Positions 52,209-60,748 are shown, counted from the stretch's first letter. The stretch is DNA of 64,000 nt from Muricauda sp. SCSIO 65647 (GCF_021534965.1 NZ_CP091037.1:970501-1034500), one strand, 5' to 3'. A program made the numbers and translations. Notes: a model not told the origin generated them from the letters alone.

Positions 52209-53165
52209 CTAATTCATTACGACATCAGTAGAATCTGAAACCTGTTCAATCGGGGTTTCTTCTTCGGTATTTTCAGGCTCTTGTGGTGCATCGGGATCTA
52301 TCCATATTTCACCTTCAGGTGCCTTCGGATTAGCGGGAGTGGTACCCTGAAATTGCAATAAATAACTAGCTACCTGGGCCATTTCGGCGGGTTTCAAAAC
52401 GTTTTTCCAAGCTACCATTCCCTTGCCATCACGACCTCCTTCTGAAATGGTATTGAAGACATTCTTGATACCACCGCCCAAGATCCAATATTCATCGGTC
52501 AGGTTGGGCCCGATACCTCCACCGCCATCAGCCATATGGCAGACGACGCAGTTCGCTGTAAATATTTTTTCACCCGCACTCAAATCAGAAGCATCGGTCA
52601 GCAATTCAACCGTGTTCACATCAACCAGGTCTTTTGCCGTTTTCTTGTATTCTTCAATGGCTATTCTGGCCGCTGCAACTTCTTGGTCATATTCTTCTGC
52701 TTGGGTATAATCGCCGACTATATGAAAACGCACCAAATACACCGCACCAAAAATAATGGTGATATAGAAGAGATAGACCCACCACGGCGGCAAGACATTG
52801 TCGAGCTCTCGAATACCGTCATAATTATGGTCTAAAATGATTTCGCCCTCTCTTTCGATAGACTTGCTTCTAGTCAACCGCTTTTTGAGGTTTTCAACCC
52901 ACTTGTACTCTGGTTTCTTGTTCTTGGCCGCTAAATATCGTTCTTGCGCCTCAGGTGAAAGCGATCTGAACATAATGTTCTCTATCGAACGCAAGATCAA
53001 CTCGATGGCCACCAAAATCAGTAGCACCATCAACAAGAAAAACTGTGTTATCGGATATTCGATAAAGGCCGGCTTATCACCTGAATCGATGAAATATTCC
53101 ATCAGTCCGAAGATGATGAAGAACAGTACCGGAACCCTTATCCACCATGGAATTCTAGAAATCAT
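52209..53165 (-). CDS. ccoP: cbb3 oxidase subunit CcoP, single-heme form
   Basis: A 318-residue subunit with the N-terminal segments VPVLFFIIFGLMEYF and ITQFFLLMVLLILVAIELIL and a third before the soluble part (VYLFYITIIFGAVYLV). Only one c-type heme motif is seen, CVVCHMADGGG near residue 210; proteobacterial CcoP has two. The domain after it resembles the second cytochrome domain (GPNLTDEYWILGGG). The tail is acidic (EPENTEEETP). It donates electrons to CcoNO. It is 11 bases after ccoQ. Confidence 0.93.
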   Translation of the reverse strand: MISRIPWWIRVPVLFFIIFGLMEYFIDSGDKPAFIEYPITQFFLLMVLLILVAIELILRSIENIMFRSLSPEAQERYLAAKNKKPEYKWVENLKKRLTRSKSIEREGEIILDHNYDGIRELDNVLPPWWVYLFYITIIFGAVYLVRFHIVGDYTQAEEYDQEVAAARIAIEEYKKTAKDLVDVNTVELLTDASDLSAGEKIFTANCVVCHMADGGGGIGPNLTDEYWILGGGIKNVFNTISEGGRDGKGMVAWKNVLKPAEMAQVASYLLQFQGTTPANPKAPEGEIWIDPDAPQEPENTEEETPIEQVSDSTDVVMN

Positions 53166-53176
53166 AATCTTGTTTT

Positions 53177-53353
53177 TTATTGGTTATCATTATCAAGGGG
53201 CAATTCACCCATTTCTTTTATATGTGCCTTCGAGGCAGTGAACACCCACCAGAACAACAGTGCAAAGAACACGAAGAAGATCAGCAGTGATATCATCGGA
53301 TAGGTCGCTATGCCTTCGATGCTTTCCATATGGTTTTTTACAAATTTCAACAT
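53177..53353 (-). CDS. ccoQ: CcoQ-like small subunit
   Basis: A 58-residue protein from ATG (minus strand at 53353): short basic start KFVKNHMESIEG, one membrane segment (ISLLIFFVFFALLFWWVF) and a charged tail (SKAHIKEMGELPLD). Position between ccoNO and ccoP, two to three bases after the former's stop, and the single span match CcoQ of the cbb3 oxidase, which helps stabilise the complex. Similarity in sequence alone is weak, so the name rests on place and layout. Confidence 0.78.
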   Translation of the reverse strand: MLKFVKNHMESIEGIATYPMISLLIFFVFFALLFWWVFTASKAHIKEMGELPLDNDNQ

Positions 53354-53356
53354 GTC

Positions 53357-55558
53357 CTATTTATTTTGAGATAGTAATTCTTCTGTATCCTTCACCTTGA
53401 TATCGGTGCCCAAACGCTGTAGATAGGCAATCAACGCCACAATCTCGCGATCGCGCATATCAATGAAATCCTGGCCATTCTCCTGTGCATACTTTTTGTC
53501 TGCCTCATAGGTTCTCACGAACTCAGGATCTGAATACAGGTTCTTTTCAATCTGCTCTGCCTGTTCGGCCATCGATTGTTGTGCGTTGGCAATGTCTTCA
53601 TCGGTGTACGGCACGCCCAATTTGACCATGGTGCGCATCTTAGCTTCGACCGAGCTCCTATCATGTTTGTTTCTTACCAACCATTGATACGCCGGCATTA
53701 TTGAACCTGCAGAGGTACTTTGCGGATCCAACATATGGTTCAGGTGCCAGTTGTCAGAGTATTTTCCACCAACACGGAGCAGATCGGGACCCGTACGTTT
53801 ACTACCCCATAGAAATGGATGGTCATAGACAAACTCACCGGCTTTGGCATATTCGCCATAGCGTTCGACCTCACTTCTAAAGGGTCGTATCATCTGTGAG
53901 TGGCAACCCACACAGCCCTCGCGTATGTAGAGATCGCGCCCTTCAAGTTCAAGGGGCGTATAGGGTTTCACACTGGTGATGGTCGGAATGTTCGATTTCA
54001 CCAAAATGGTGGGCACGATTTGAACGATACCCCCGATCAAAATGGCTATGGTCGCCCAAATGGTCATTTGAATCGGTCTTCTTTCCAACCAATTGTGCAA
54101 GGTTTCGCCAGCGGTTCTTTTCTTGGTCACACGGGTCAAAGCAGGTGCCTCGGCCAATTCATCTTCTACGGCGCTTCCCTTTCTAATGGTCAGCACGATG
54201 TTGTACACCAAAATCAGCATACCCACGATGTAAAGCGTACCGCCTATGGCCCTCATCCAGTACATGGGGATGATCTGCTCTACAGTCTCCAAAAAGTTAC
54301 CATACACCAAGCTGCCATCAGGATTGAAATCTTTCCACATCAAAGCCTGTGTAAAACCGGCCACGTACATCGGCAAGGCATAGAGCACAATACCCAAGGT
54401 ACCGATCCAAAAGTGGAAATTGGCCAAGCCCCTCGAATGCAAGGTAGTCTTGAACATTCTGGGCACGAGCCAATAGATCATACCAAATGTCAAGAAACCG
54501 TTCCATGCCAAGGCCCCTACGTGTACGTGGGCAATGATCCAGTCACTGAAGTGTGCAATGGCGTTCACATTTTTGAGCGATAGCATGGGCCCTTCAAAAG
54601 TGGCCATACCATAACCGGTAATGGCGACTACCATGAACTTCAACACAGGGTCGGTTCGCACTTTGTCCCACACGCCCCGCAATGTCAACAGTCCGTTGAT
54701 CATACCACCCCAAGAGGGCGCTATCAACATTACCGAGAAGACCACACCTAAATTCTGAGCCCAATCGGGCAAAGAAGAATACAGCAGGTGGTGTGGTCCT
54801 GCCCAGATATAGATAAAGATCAACGACCAGAAGTGCACAATTGAAAGCCTATAGGAATATACGGGCCTATTGGCGGCCTTGGGCACGAAGTAGTACATCA
54901 GCCCCAAAAAGGGAGTGGTCAAAAAGAATGCCACTGCATTGTGGCCGTACCACCACTGCACCAGGGCATCTTGTACCCCGGCATATACCGAATAGCTTTT
55001 TAATGCAGAAACGGGCAGTTCAAGACTATTGAAAATATGCAATACCGCGACCGTGACAAAAGTGGCGAGATAGAACCATATGGCCACATACAGGTGGCGC
55101 TGCCTTCTTTTTAAGATAGTGCCGATCATGTTCCAGCCAAATACCACCCATATCAACGCAATGGCAATATCAATGGGCCATTCCAGCTCAGCATATTCTT
55201 TTGAGGTGGTGATGCCCAACGGCAATGTGATGGCCGCGGATACGATTATCAGCTGCCAACCCCAGAAATTGATATTGCTGAGTGCATCGCTGAACATTCT
55301 TGCCTTCAATAACCGTTGCAATGAGTAATAGACACCGGCAAAGATGGCATTCCCCACAAAGGCAAAGATCACGGCATTGGTATGCAACGGCCTTATTCTA
55401 CCGAAACTCAACCATGAGATACCATCGGTAATGTTGGGAAACAAAAACATAAAGGCCAATAGTAGGCCCACCAGCATACCGACAACACCCCAGAGTATTG
55501 TGGCATAAAGAAACTTTTGTACGATCTTGTTATCGTAATGAAACTGCTGTACTTCCAT
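53357..55558 (-). CDS. ccoNO: cbb3 oxidase catalytic CcoN fused to CcoO
   Basis: A 733-residue fusion. The first ~470 residues are the CcoN catalytic core with the heme-copper histidines, including RPLHTNAVIFAFVGN, WWYGHNAVAFFL and AHVHVGALAWNG; GPHHLLYSSLPDWAQ fits the CuB site. After a linker near 480 and another membrane segment comes CcoO with one heme motif, CVGCHSQMIRPFRSE, and LDPQSTSAGSIMPAYQWL with the axial methionine. The fused form is usual in Bacteroidetes. It reduces oxygen with very high affinity. It lies two bases after ccoS. Confidence 0.98.
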   Translation of the reverse strand: MEVQQFHYDNKIVQKFLYATILWGVVGMLVGLLLAFMFLFPNITDGISWLSFGRIRPLHTNAVIFAFVGNAIFAGVYYSLQRLLKARMFSDALSNINFWGWQLIIVSAAITLPLGITTSKEYAELEWPIDIAIALIWVVFGWNMIGTILKRRQRHLYVAIWFYLATFVTVAVLHIFNSLELPVSALKSYSVYAGVQDALVQWWYGHNAVAFFLTTPFLGLMYYFVPKAANRPVYSYRLSIVHFWSLIFIYIWAGPHHLLYSSLPDWAQNLGVVFSVMLIAPSWGGMINGLLTLRGVWDKVRTDPVLKFMVVAITGYGMATFEGPMLSLKNVNAIAHFSDWIIAHVHVGALAWNGFLTFGMIYWLVPRMFKTTLHSRGLANFHFWIGTLGIVLYALPMYVAGFTQALMWKDFNPDGSLVYGNFLETVEQIIPMYWMRAIGGTLYIVGMLILVYNIVLTIRKGSAVEDELAEAPALTRVTKKRTAGETLHNWLERRPIQMTIWATIAILIGGIVQIVPTILVKSNIPTITSVKPYTPLELEGRDLYIREGCVGCHSQMIRPFRSEVERYGEYAKAGEFVYDHPFLWGSKRTGPDLLRVGGKYSDNWHLNHMLDPQSTSAGSIMPAYQWLVRNKHDRSSVEAKMRTMVKLGVPYTDEDIANAQQSMAEQAEQIEKNLYSDPEFVRTYEADKKYAQENGQDFIDMRDREIVALIAYLQRLGTDIKVKDTEELLSQNK

Positions 55559-55560
55559 AA

Positions 55561-55752
55561 TTATTGGTTTTCACTTTTATTTAGTTCGTCTTTTTCGGTT
55601 TTGTCTTTGACCAGTTCGTCATCAAACAGCATACGAACCGATGGGGTATAGGCATCGTCATATTGGCCGCTCTTCACAGATAGCACAAAAGCTGCAAAAA
55701 AGAAGACCGCGACAGTAATACTGATGGCCAACAACACATAAATGACGCTCAT
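55561..55752 (-). CDS. ccoS: CcoS cbb3 assembly protein
   Basis: A 63-residue protein: N-terminal membrane segment VIYVLLAISITVAVFFFAAFVLSV, then the CcoS hallmark SGQYDD, then an acidic-basic tail. CcoS is needed for heme/copper insertion into CcoN. It is the first gene behind FNR box H and runs straight into ccoNO. Confidence 0.95.
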   Translation of the reverse strand: MSVIYVLLAISITVAVFFFAAFVLSVKSGQYDDAYTPSVRMLFDDELVKDKTEKDELNKSENQ

Positions 55753-55771
55753 ACCTACCTGAATTTGCGCG

Positions 55772-55814
55772 TAAAACTACTTTTACCCAATGGTCTAAAA
55801 AATGACATATATCA
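55772..55814 (-). promoter_or_regulatory. FNR-type promoter H (ccoS-ccoNO operon)
   Basis: Box TGACATATATCA at 55803-55814 and -7 TAGTTTTA at 55772-55779 on the minus strand, exact 29.5-bp distance, leader of 15 bases. Confidence 0.8.
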
Positions 55815-55817
55815 TCT

Positions 55818-56273
55818 TTAGTCTTCAATCTTTTCCATGGGGGAAATTTGTTTATGCTTTCTCACCAATGTGATCAATGCACATAATATGATTACGTTCT
55901 TGCCGATATATTGCCCAAGCAAGGTGGGTACCAAGGGTGCCTCTTTGAACGATTCCATCGGAAAAAACAGCATCGGTGTGAAAGTCAGCACCATATGCCC
56001 CATGGCCACAAAAATGACCTGTTTCCTAAAGATATTTAGCACGAGCAACAACCCGATCATCACCTCTAGGGCAGCCAACAAAACGATCGACGTTTCATCG
56101 GGAAGCCACCCCAAAGTCAACCCTTGAATGGTATTTTTTGCCAATTCTTCGGCAGGGCTCATTCCCGGAAAAAACTTCAGCGTACCAAACCATAGATACA
56201 CAAAGCCTATGCTCAGGGCCAGAATATGATTGCCCATCAATTTCTCTACAACACTTTTAATCCTTTCTTTCAT
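55818..56273 (-). CDS. DoxX-like small membrane protein coupled to ccoI
   Basis: A 151-residue protein with four membrane segments. The start SIGFVYLWFGTLKFFPGMSPAEELAKNT is typical for DoxX/DUF417-type proteins, with later VLLAALEVMIGLLLVLNIF, MGHMVLTFTPMLFF and NVIILCALITLV. It overlaps the ccoI stop by four bases, so it is translated with the copper pump and its transcript reaches the box H region. DoxX-type proteins have been linked to oxygen or redox stress but lack a general function. Role in cbb3 assembly is only suggested by position. Confidence 0.75.
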   Translation of the reverse strand: MKERIKSVVEKLMGNHILALSIGFVYLWFGTLKFFPGMSPAEELAKNTIQGLTLGWLPDETSIVLLAALEVMIGLLLVLNIFRKQVIFVAMGHMVLTFTPMLFFPMESFKEAPLVPTLLGQYIGKNVIILCALITLVRKHKQISPMEKIED

Positions 56274-58657
56274 GGTGTTTCCCTATTATGAAATTTCTTC
56301 CCCAAAATGTTTGTGGCCACTGTGGTAAAGGCCACAATACTGATAGAACTCAATGGCATCAAAATGGCCGCGATTACGGGTTGTAACTGACCGGTGACGG
56401 CAAAATAAAGCCCGATCACATTATAGCATAGCGATAGCACAAAGCTCATTTTTATAATGCCCATCGATTGTCGTGACATTCTTATGAAATCATCCAATCT
56501 TGCCAATTGGTCCGCATTCAAAATTCCGTCACAGGCAGGTGAAAATACATTGATGTTTTCTGAGACCGCTATGCCCACATCACTTTGGGCCAAGGCCCCG
56601 GCATCATTGAGCCCATCACCTACCATCAATACCTTTTGTTTTTGTTGCAAAGCCTTGACAAACTCTAATTTGTCTTCAGGCTTCTGATTGAAAAACATCG
56701 GCGTGTTCTCTGGTAGTACAGCGGTCAAATACTCTTTTTCTCCCTCATTGTCTCCCGATAGTATGGCCACGGCCATTCTCTTTTTCAATCTTGAGAACAA
56801 TGAAAAAATTCCTGCCCGATAGTTGTTCTTGAAAACAAACTTGCCCTTATACCCATCATTGGCCCCAACGAATACTTGGGTGCCAGCGGTCTTGTCTTCT
56901 TCATTGGCACCCACATGGGCTGACGACCCCACTTTTATCGATTGGTCACCTGACCTACCGATAAGGCCTTTACCGGTCAGTTCTTCAAACTCATCCAATG
57001 TCATGATTTCGTTGACCTTCAATAGATCGTACAATGACCTGCTCAACGGATGGTTAGAGGCACGCAGCGTGTTCTTCAACAATGACATTTCTTCAGGTGT
57101 GAGCGCTATCCCCTCATAAAAAATAGCATCTGATTTCGATGTGGTCAAGGTACCGGTCTTATCAAAAATGGCCGTGCCCACTTTGGCCAGTCGCTCCAAA
57201 ACATTGGTGTCTTTCAGATAGAACCGATGCTTGCCAAAAATGCGCAACATATTGCCCAAGGTAAAAGGGGCCGCCAGAGCAATGGCACAAGGGCAGGCGA
57301 TGATGAGCACTGCGGTGAATACGTTCATCACCTTGCTCGGGTCAACGTACAGCCAATAGGCCGATGCCGTTACCGCAATGGTCAATACCGCCAATGTGAA
57401 CCGTTTGCCAATGCTATCGGTCAGGGTCTGAAATTCGGTGGCCTTGTTCTTTTCAAATACTGAATTGCTCCATAACTGGGTGAGATAACTTTGTGATACC
57501 GATTTCAGGGCCTCTACCTCAAGCACGCCCGAAAGTTGCTTGCCACCGGCAAACAGCTTATCGCCCGAGGTCTTCTCAACAGCCTGTGACTCACCGGTCA
57601 CAAAACTGTAATCGATTTGGGCATCTCCTTTTAGCAGAATACAATCGACAGGTATGATCTCTTGGCTCCGTATCAAAAGTCGATCACCTTGCCTCACTTT
57701 ATATACCTCGATATTTTCTTCCTGCCCCTTACCCGACAGTTTCGTTACCGCGATGGGAAAATATGATTTATAATCCCTTTCGAAAGAAAGAAAAGCATAG
57801 GTCTTTTGTTGAAAGAACTTGCCCAATAACAAAAAGAACACCAAACCGGTAAGGCTATCAAAAAATCCCGATCCCAAATCGAAGGCGATATCGACTGTGC
57901 TCCGTAGAAAGAGCACCAAAATACCAAGGGCAATGGGTACATCGATGTTTAAAAGTCTAGACCGCAATCCTTTGTAGGCAGACGTAAAATAATCTTGGGC
58001 AGCATAGAACACTACGGGTAGCGAAAAGGCGAACATCAGCCATCTGAATACATACTTGTATTGATCTAACCAAAACTCTTCTACCTCAAAATATTCAGGA
58101 AACGACAGCAACATTACATTGCCAAAGGCAAAACCGGCCACCCCAAGTTTGTATATCAGGGCACGATTGACCTTTTTGGCCTTTTTCTCATAGTCATCGA
58201 GCGAAATATAGGGCTCATACCCTATTCGTGACAGCATAGAGACCAGCTCTTTCAATGAAAAATCTTGTATCAGATAGGTGATGCGAACGGTTTTTTTCGG
58301 AAAATCTACTTGTGAGGTACGTACTGCGGGAAGCAGTCGGTTCAAATTTTCCAACACCCAGATACAAGAACTGCAATGTATGTGGGGAATACTCAGATTG
58401 ACCACCTGTATGCCATCGGCATCAAATTCGACCAATTTTTTAACGATCTCAACATTATCCAAAAAATCGTATTTCCCATTGACCTCATTTGGGGTGGCCC
58501 CGGCACTGGCCTGCAAATCATAATAATAAGAGAGGTCATTTGAGGAGAATATCTCATAGACCGTCTTGCAGCCGTGACAGCAAAAATTACGCTCATCGAA
58601 GTGAACCGCTTCTTTTCCGCAGTCATCACCGCAATGGTAACATTTGTCAGGTTCCAT
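56270..58657 (-). CDS. ccoI: Copper-exporting P-type ATPase for cbb3 assembly
   Basis: A 795-residue P1B ATPase. The N-terminus has the extra cysteine-rich metal site (CYHCGDDC and FCCHGCKTVYE), then an HMA domain with HCSSCIWVLENL. Six or eight membrane segments, the actuator TGES (VTGESQAVEKTSGD), the CPCAIALA copper motif, DKTGTLTTSKSDA with the phosphorylated aspartate, HPLSRSL and GDGLNDAGAL complete it. This CcoI type pumps copper to the periplasm for CuB loading. It is transcribed from a box shared with fnr. The DoxX-like gene is coupled after it. Confidence 0.96.
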   Translation of the reverse strand: MEPDKCYHCGDDCGKEAVHFDERNFCCHGCKTVYEIFSSNDLSYYYDLQASAGATPNEVNGKYDFLDNVEIVKKLVEFDADGIQVVNLSIPHIHCSSCIWVLENLNRLLPAVRTSQVDFPKKTVRITYLIQDFSLKELVSMLSRIGYEPYISLDDYEKKAKKVNRALIYKLGVAGFAFGNVMLLSFPEYFEVEEFWLDQYKYVFRWLMFAFSLPVVFYAAQDYFTSAYKGLRSRLLNIDVPIALGILVLFLRSTVDIAFDLGSGFFDSLTGLVFFLLLGKFFQQKTYAFLSFERDYKSYFPIAVTKLSGKGQEENIEVYKVRQGDRLLIRSQEIIPVDCILLKGDAQIDYSFVTGESQAVEKTSGDKLFAGGKQLSGVLEVEALKSVSQSYLTQLWSNSVFEKNKATEFQTLTDSIGKRFTLAVLTIAVTASAYWLYVDPSKVMNVFTAVLIIACPCAIALAAPFTLGNMLRIFGKHRFYLKDTNVLERLAKVGTAIFDKTGTLTTSKSDAIFYEGIALTPEEMSLLKNTLRASNHPLSRSLYDLLKVNEIMTLDEFEELTGKGLIGRSGDQSIKVGSSAHVGANEEDKTAGTQVFVGANDGYKGKFVFKNNYRAGIFSLFSRLKKRMAVAILSGDNEGEKEYLTAVLPENTPMFFNQKPEDKLEFVKALQQKQKVLMVGDGLNDAGALAQSDVGIAVSENINVFSPACDGILNADQLARLDDFIRMSRQSMGIIKMSFVLSLCYNVIGLYFAVTGQLQPVIAAILMPLSSISIVAFTTVATNILGKKFHNRETP

Positions 58658-58680
58658 TCACATTTGCATTATACCTCAGG

Positions 58681-58754
58681 CAAATATGAAATACATTGTC
58701 TCCATAAAACATGATATTTGTCAGTTCTGGTTTTTTTTGCACTCAGTATTTTTG
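58681..58754. promoter_or_regulatory. FNR-type bidirectional promoter I (ccoI and fnr)
   Basis: One box TGATATTTGTCA at 58712-58723 has a perfect -7 on each side at the standard distance, or nearly so. TATTTTTG (58747-58754, plus) serves the Crp/Fnr gene. CATATTTG (58681-58688, minus; one mismatch) serves ccoI. Predicted leaders are 19-20 bases each. This makes the regulator probably self-activating. Confidence 0.8.
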
Positions 58755-58778
58755 TGACATCAGGTAAATCAACCCAAT

Positions 58779-59471
58779 ATGGAGGAGAGCAGATGCGAAA
58801 ACTGTATCGTAAGGCAATTCAATGCCTTACGTGCCATGAACAAAGAAGAGCTCAAAAAGGTCTCTGATTCAAAAACCACAAAAAAAATAAAAAAAGGCGA
58901 GTCGCTCTTCGAGGAGGGCGAAAAACTAAATGGTGTTTTCTGTGTTCGCAATGGGGTCTCAAAACTCTCAAAACTCAGCGCCAACGGTAAAGACCAGATA
59001 GTCAAATTGGCCGCCAGGGGCGAAGTAATGGGCCAGCGCTCGGTCATTGCAGAAGAGCACTCAAACCTTTCGGCAGTGGCCGTCAACGATATGGAGGTCT
59101 GTTTTATTCCGAAAGAAAGCATTATCAATACGCTTCAGACCAATCCGAATTTCACGTTGGAAGTACTTCGGCACATGGCCCATGACCTCAAGGAAGCCGA
59201 TGATGTCATTGTGAACATGTCCCAAAAAACGGTAAAACAGCGTATTGCCGAAGCCTTTCTGTACCTAAAAAATAATTTCGGGGAAGACGAAGAAGGGTTC
59301 TTGGCCTTAACACTATCACGTGAAGATATAGCCAATGTGGTGGGTACCGCCACCGAATCGGCCATTCGTATCATTTCAGAGTTCAAGAAAAAAGGGCTCA
59401 TCCACAGCTCGGGCAAGAAGTTGGGCATTAAAGACGAGCGAAAGCTACAAGACATGGTCGAGGGCTTCTGA
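58779..59471 (+). CDS. Crp/Fnr-family regulator, FNR-like oxygen sensor
   Basis: A 230-residue protein with an N-terminal CxxC (C6, C9), cyclic-nucleotide-type sensor domain, long dimer helix and C-terminal HTH (LSREDIANVVGTATESAIRII). Compared from memory with E. coli FNR: C6, C9 and C108 fall at the positions of cluster cysteines 20, 23 and 122; the place of C29 is N15; C55 is extra. In the recognition helix E193 and R197 match FNR E209 and R213, while S212 is replaced by I196. I expect an oxygen-labile Fe-S cluster and binding to aTGAYAnnTRTCAt boxes, one of which lies in its own promoter. Confidence 0.92.
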   Translation: MEESRCENCIVRQFNALRAMNKEELKKVSDSKTTKKIKKGESLFEEGEKLNGVFCVRNGVSKLSKLSANGKDQIVKLAARGEVMGQRSVIAEEHSNLSAVAVNDMEVCFIPKESIINTLQTNPNFTLEVLRHMAHDLKEADDVIVNMSQKTVKQRIAEAFLYLKNNFGEDEEGFLALTLSREDIANVVGTATESAIRIISEFKKKGLIHSSGKKLGIKDERKLQDMVEGF

Positions 59472-59486
59472 CCACACTTTAAAAGC

Positions 59487-59529
59487 TGATAATTATCATA
59501 GTATAACGGTCAAGGCCAATCTAATTTTA
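59487..59529 (+). promoter_or_regulatory. FNR-type promoter J (usp at 59.5 kb)
   Basis: Perfect palindrome TGATAATTATCA at 59487-59498 and -7 TAATTTTA at 59522-59529, exact 29.5-bp distance, leader of 18 bases. Confidence 0.8.
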
Positions 59530-59551
59530 TACTATCGTAAAAAAGATTGTC

Positions 59552-60457
59552 ATGAAACGGATACTGATACCTACCGACTTTTCGCAAAATGCATGGAACG
59601 CGATTCAGTATGCGCTGAATTTGTTCAAACGCCAAGAGTGTACCTTCTACCTTTTGAACACCTACACCCCTGCCATACCCAGCAGTCGTTTCATGGCCCC
59701 CATGGTCGATGGCGTTCGCATTGAAGACGCCGTGCGAAGCAACTCAGAAAACGGGCTGAAACGAACGATTGAACAGATCAAGACAATGTTCAACAATGAA
59801 AAGCATAGCTTCGAGACCATTTCATCTTTCAATCTTTTGGTCGATGAGGTGAACGATGTCGTCGATACGTACAGTATTGATTTGATCGTAACGGGTACCA
59901 AGGGTGCTTCGGGCATGGAAGAAGTCTTTATGGGCAGTAATACGGTTCGTATCATCAAGAACACCAAAAAATGCCCTGTATTGGCGATTCCGAAATGCTT
60001 TGCGTTTTCTGCCCCTTCAGAAATGGCCTTTGCCACTGATTTCAACCGCTTTTATACGGCCTCTGAACTGGCGCCTCTTATAGAATTGGCCCATGCCTTT
60101 AAGGCCACGGTAAGAATTGTGCACGTTCAATATGAGATCAAGGCGCTGACCGAGTTGCAGCAATTCAACCTGAACATGCTACGCAAATATTTAGACTCTG
60201 TCGAGCATTACGTACATACGGTCTCTGAACTCAATTCCGTTTCACATACCCTTGAGATTTTTTCACAGGAATTGGACATTCACTTATTGGCGATGTTGAA
60301 CTACCAACACAGTTATATGGAGCGTATGACCCGTGAGCCTATCGTGAAACGCACTGCCTTTCATACCCAGATACCCTTGTTGGTGATTCCTGAACTTGGT
60401 ATGGAAAGTTTGTCGAAGCGTTCAGAACAAAACCAAGAAAACCTGGTCTCAAATTAA
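59552..60457 (+). CDS. Universal stress protein (tandem UspA domains)
   Basis: A 301-residue protein. Domain 1 begins ILIPTDFSQNAWNAIQYALNLF and has the complete nucleotide loop VTGTKGASGMEEVFMGSNTVRIIKNTKKCPVLAIP. Domain 2 (from SEMAFATDFNRFYTASELAPLI, about residue 155) lacks a glycine-rich loop and probably is non-binding. It is set directly after the Crp/Fnr gene with its own FNR-type promoter, the third Usp so controlled. The stop overlaps the convergent small membrane gene by four bases. Confidence 0.92.
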   Translation: MKRILIPTDFSQNAWNAIQYALNLFKRQECTFYLLNTYTPAIPSSRFMAPMVDGVRIEDAVRSNSENGLKRTIEQIKTMFNNEKHSFETISSFNLLVDEVNDVVDTYSIDLIVTGTKGASGMEEVFMGSNTVRIIKNTKKCPVLAIPKCFAFSAPSEMAFATDFNRFYTASELAPLIELAHAFKATVRIVHVQYEIKALTELQQFNLNMLRKYLDSVEHYVHTVSELNSVSHTLEIFSQELDIHLLAMLNYQHSYMERMTREPIVKRTAFHTQIPLLVIPELGMESLSKRSEQNQENLVSN

Positions 60458-60678
60458 TCTTGCCTGCCGATCGGATGGTCTTCGTAGAAGTCTTCAAAAG
60501 TCTTTGAGGTCTGATAATTGTCGGTCAATACCCGGTACACCATATAGACGACCATGGCCTGGCCAAAAATGGTGACGTAGAAGACCCAATTGAACGGAAA
60601 GTTCATGCTGGCCATTATGGTCACCGTCACCAAGACCAAGGTAGTAAAGGCCACTATACCCATTGCGGAAATTTTCAT
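60454..60678 (-). CDS. Small membrane protein of unknown function
   Basis: A 74-residue protein with two membrane segments (SAMGIVAFTTLVLVTVTIMAS and WVFYVTIFGQAMVVYMVYRVL) and an acidic end (TFEDFYEDHPIGRQD). It converges with the usp gene. I know it only as a small conserved protein beside Crp/Fnr-linked genes in the group. No box precedes it. The intact frame with a charged C-terminus makes it credible. Confidence 0.6.
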   Translation of the reverse strand: MKISAMGIVAFTTLVLVTVTIMASMNFPFNWVFYVTIFGQAMVVYMVYRVLTDNYQTSKTFEDFYEDHPIGRQD

Positions 60679-60748
60679 AGCTGTTTCTTTTTAAAAAAGG
60701 TACGTATAAACCCTTTTTGAAAAAAGCATTTAACAATACTTAACAGCA

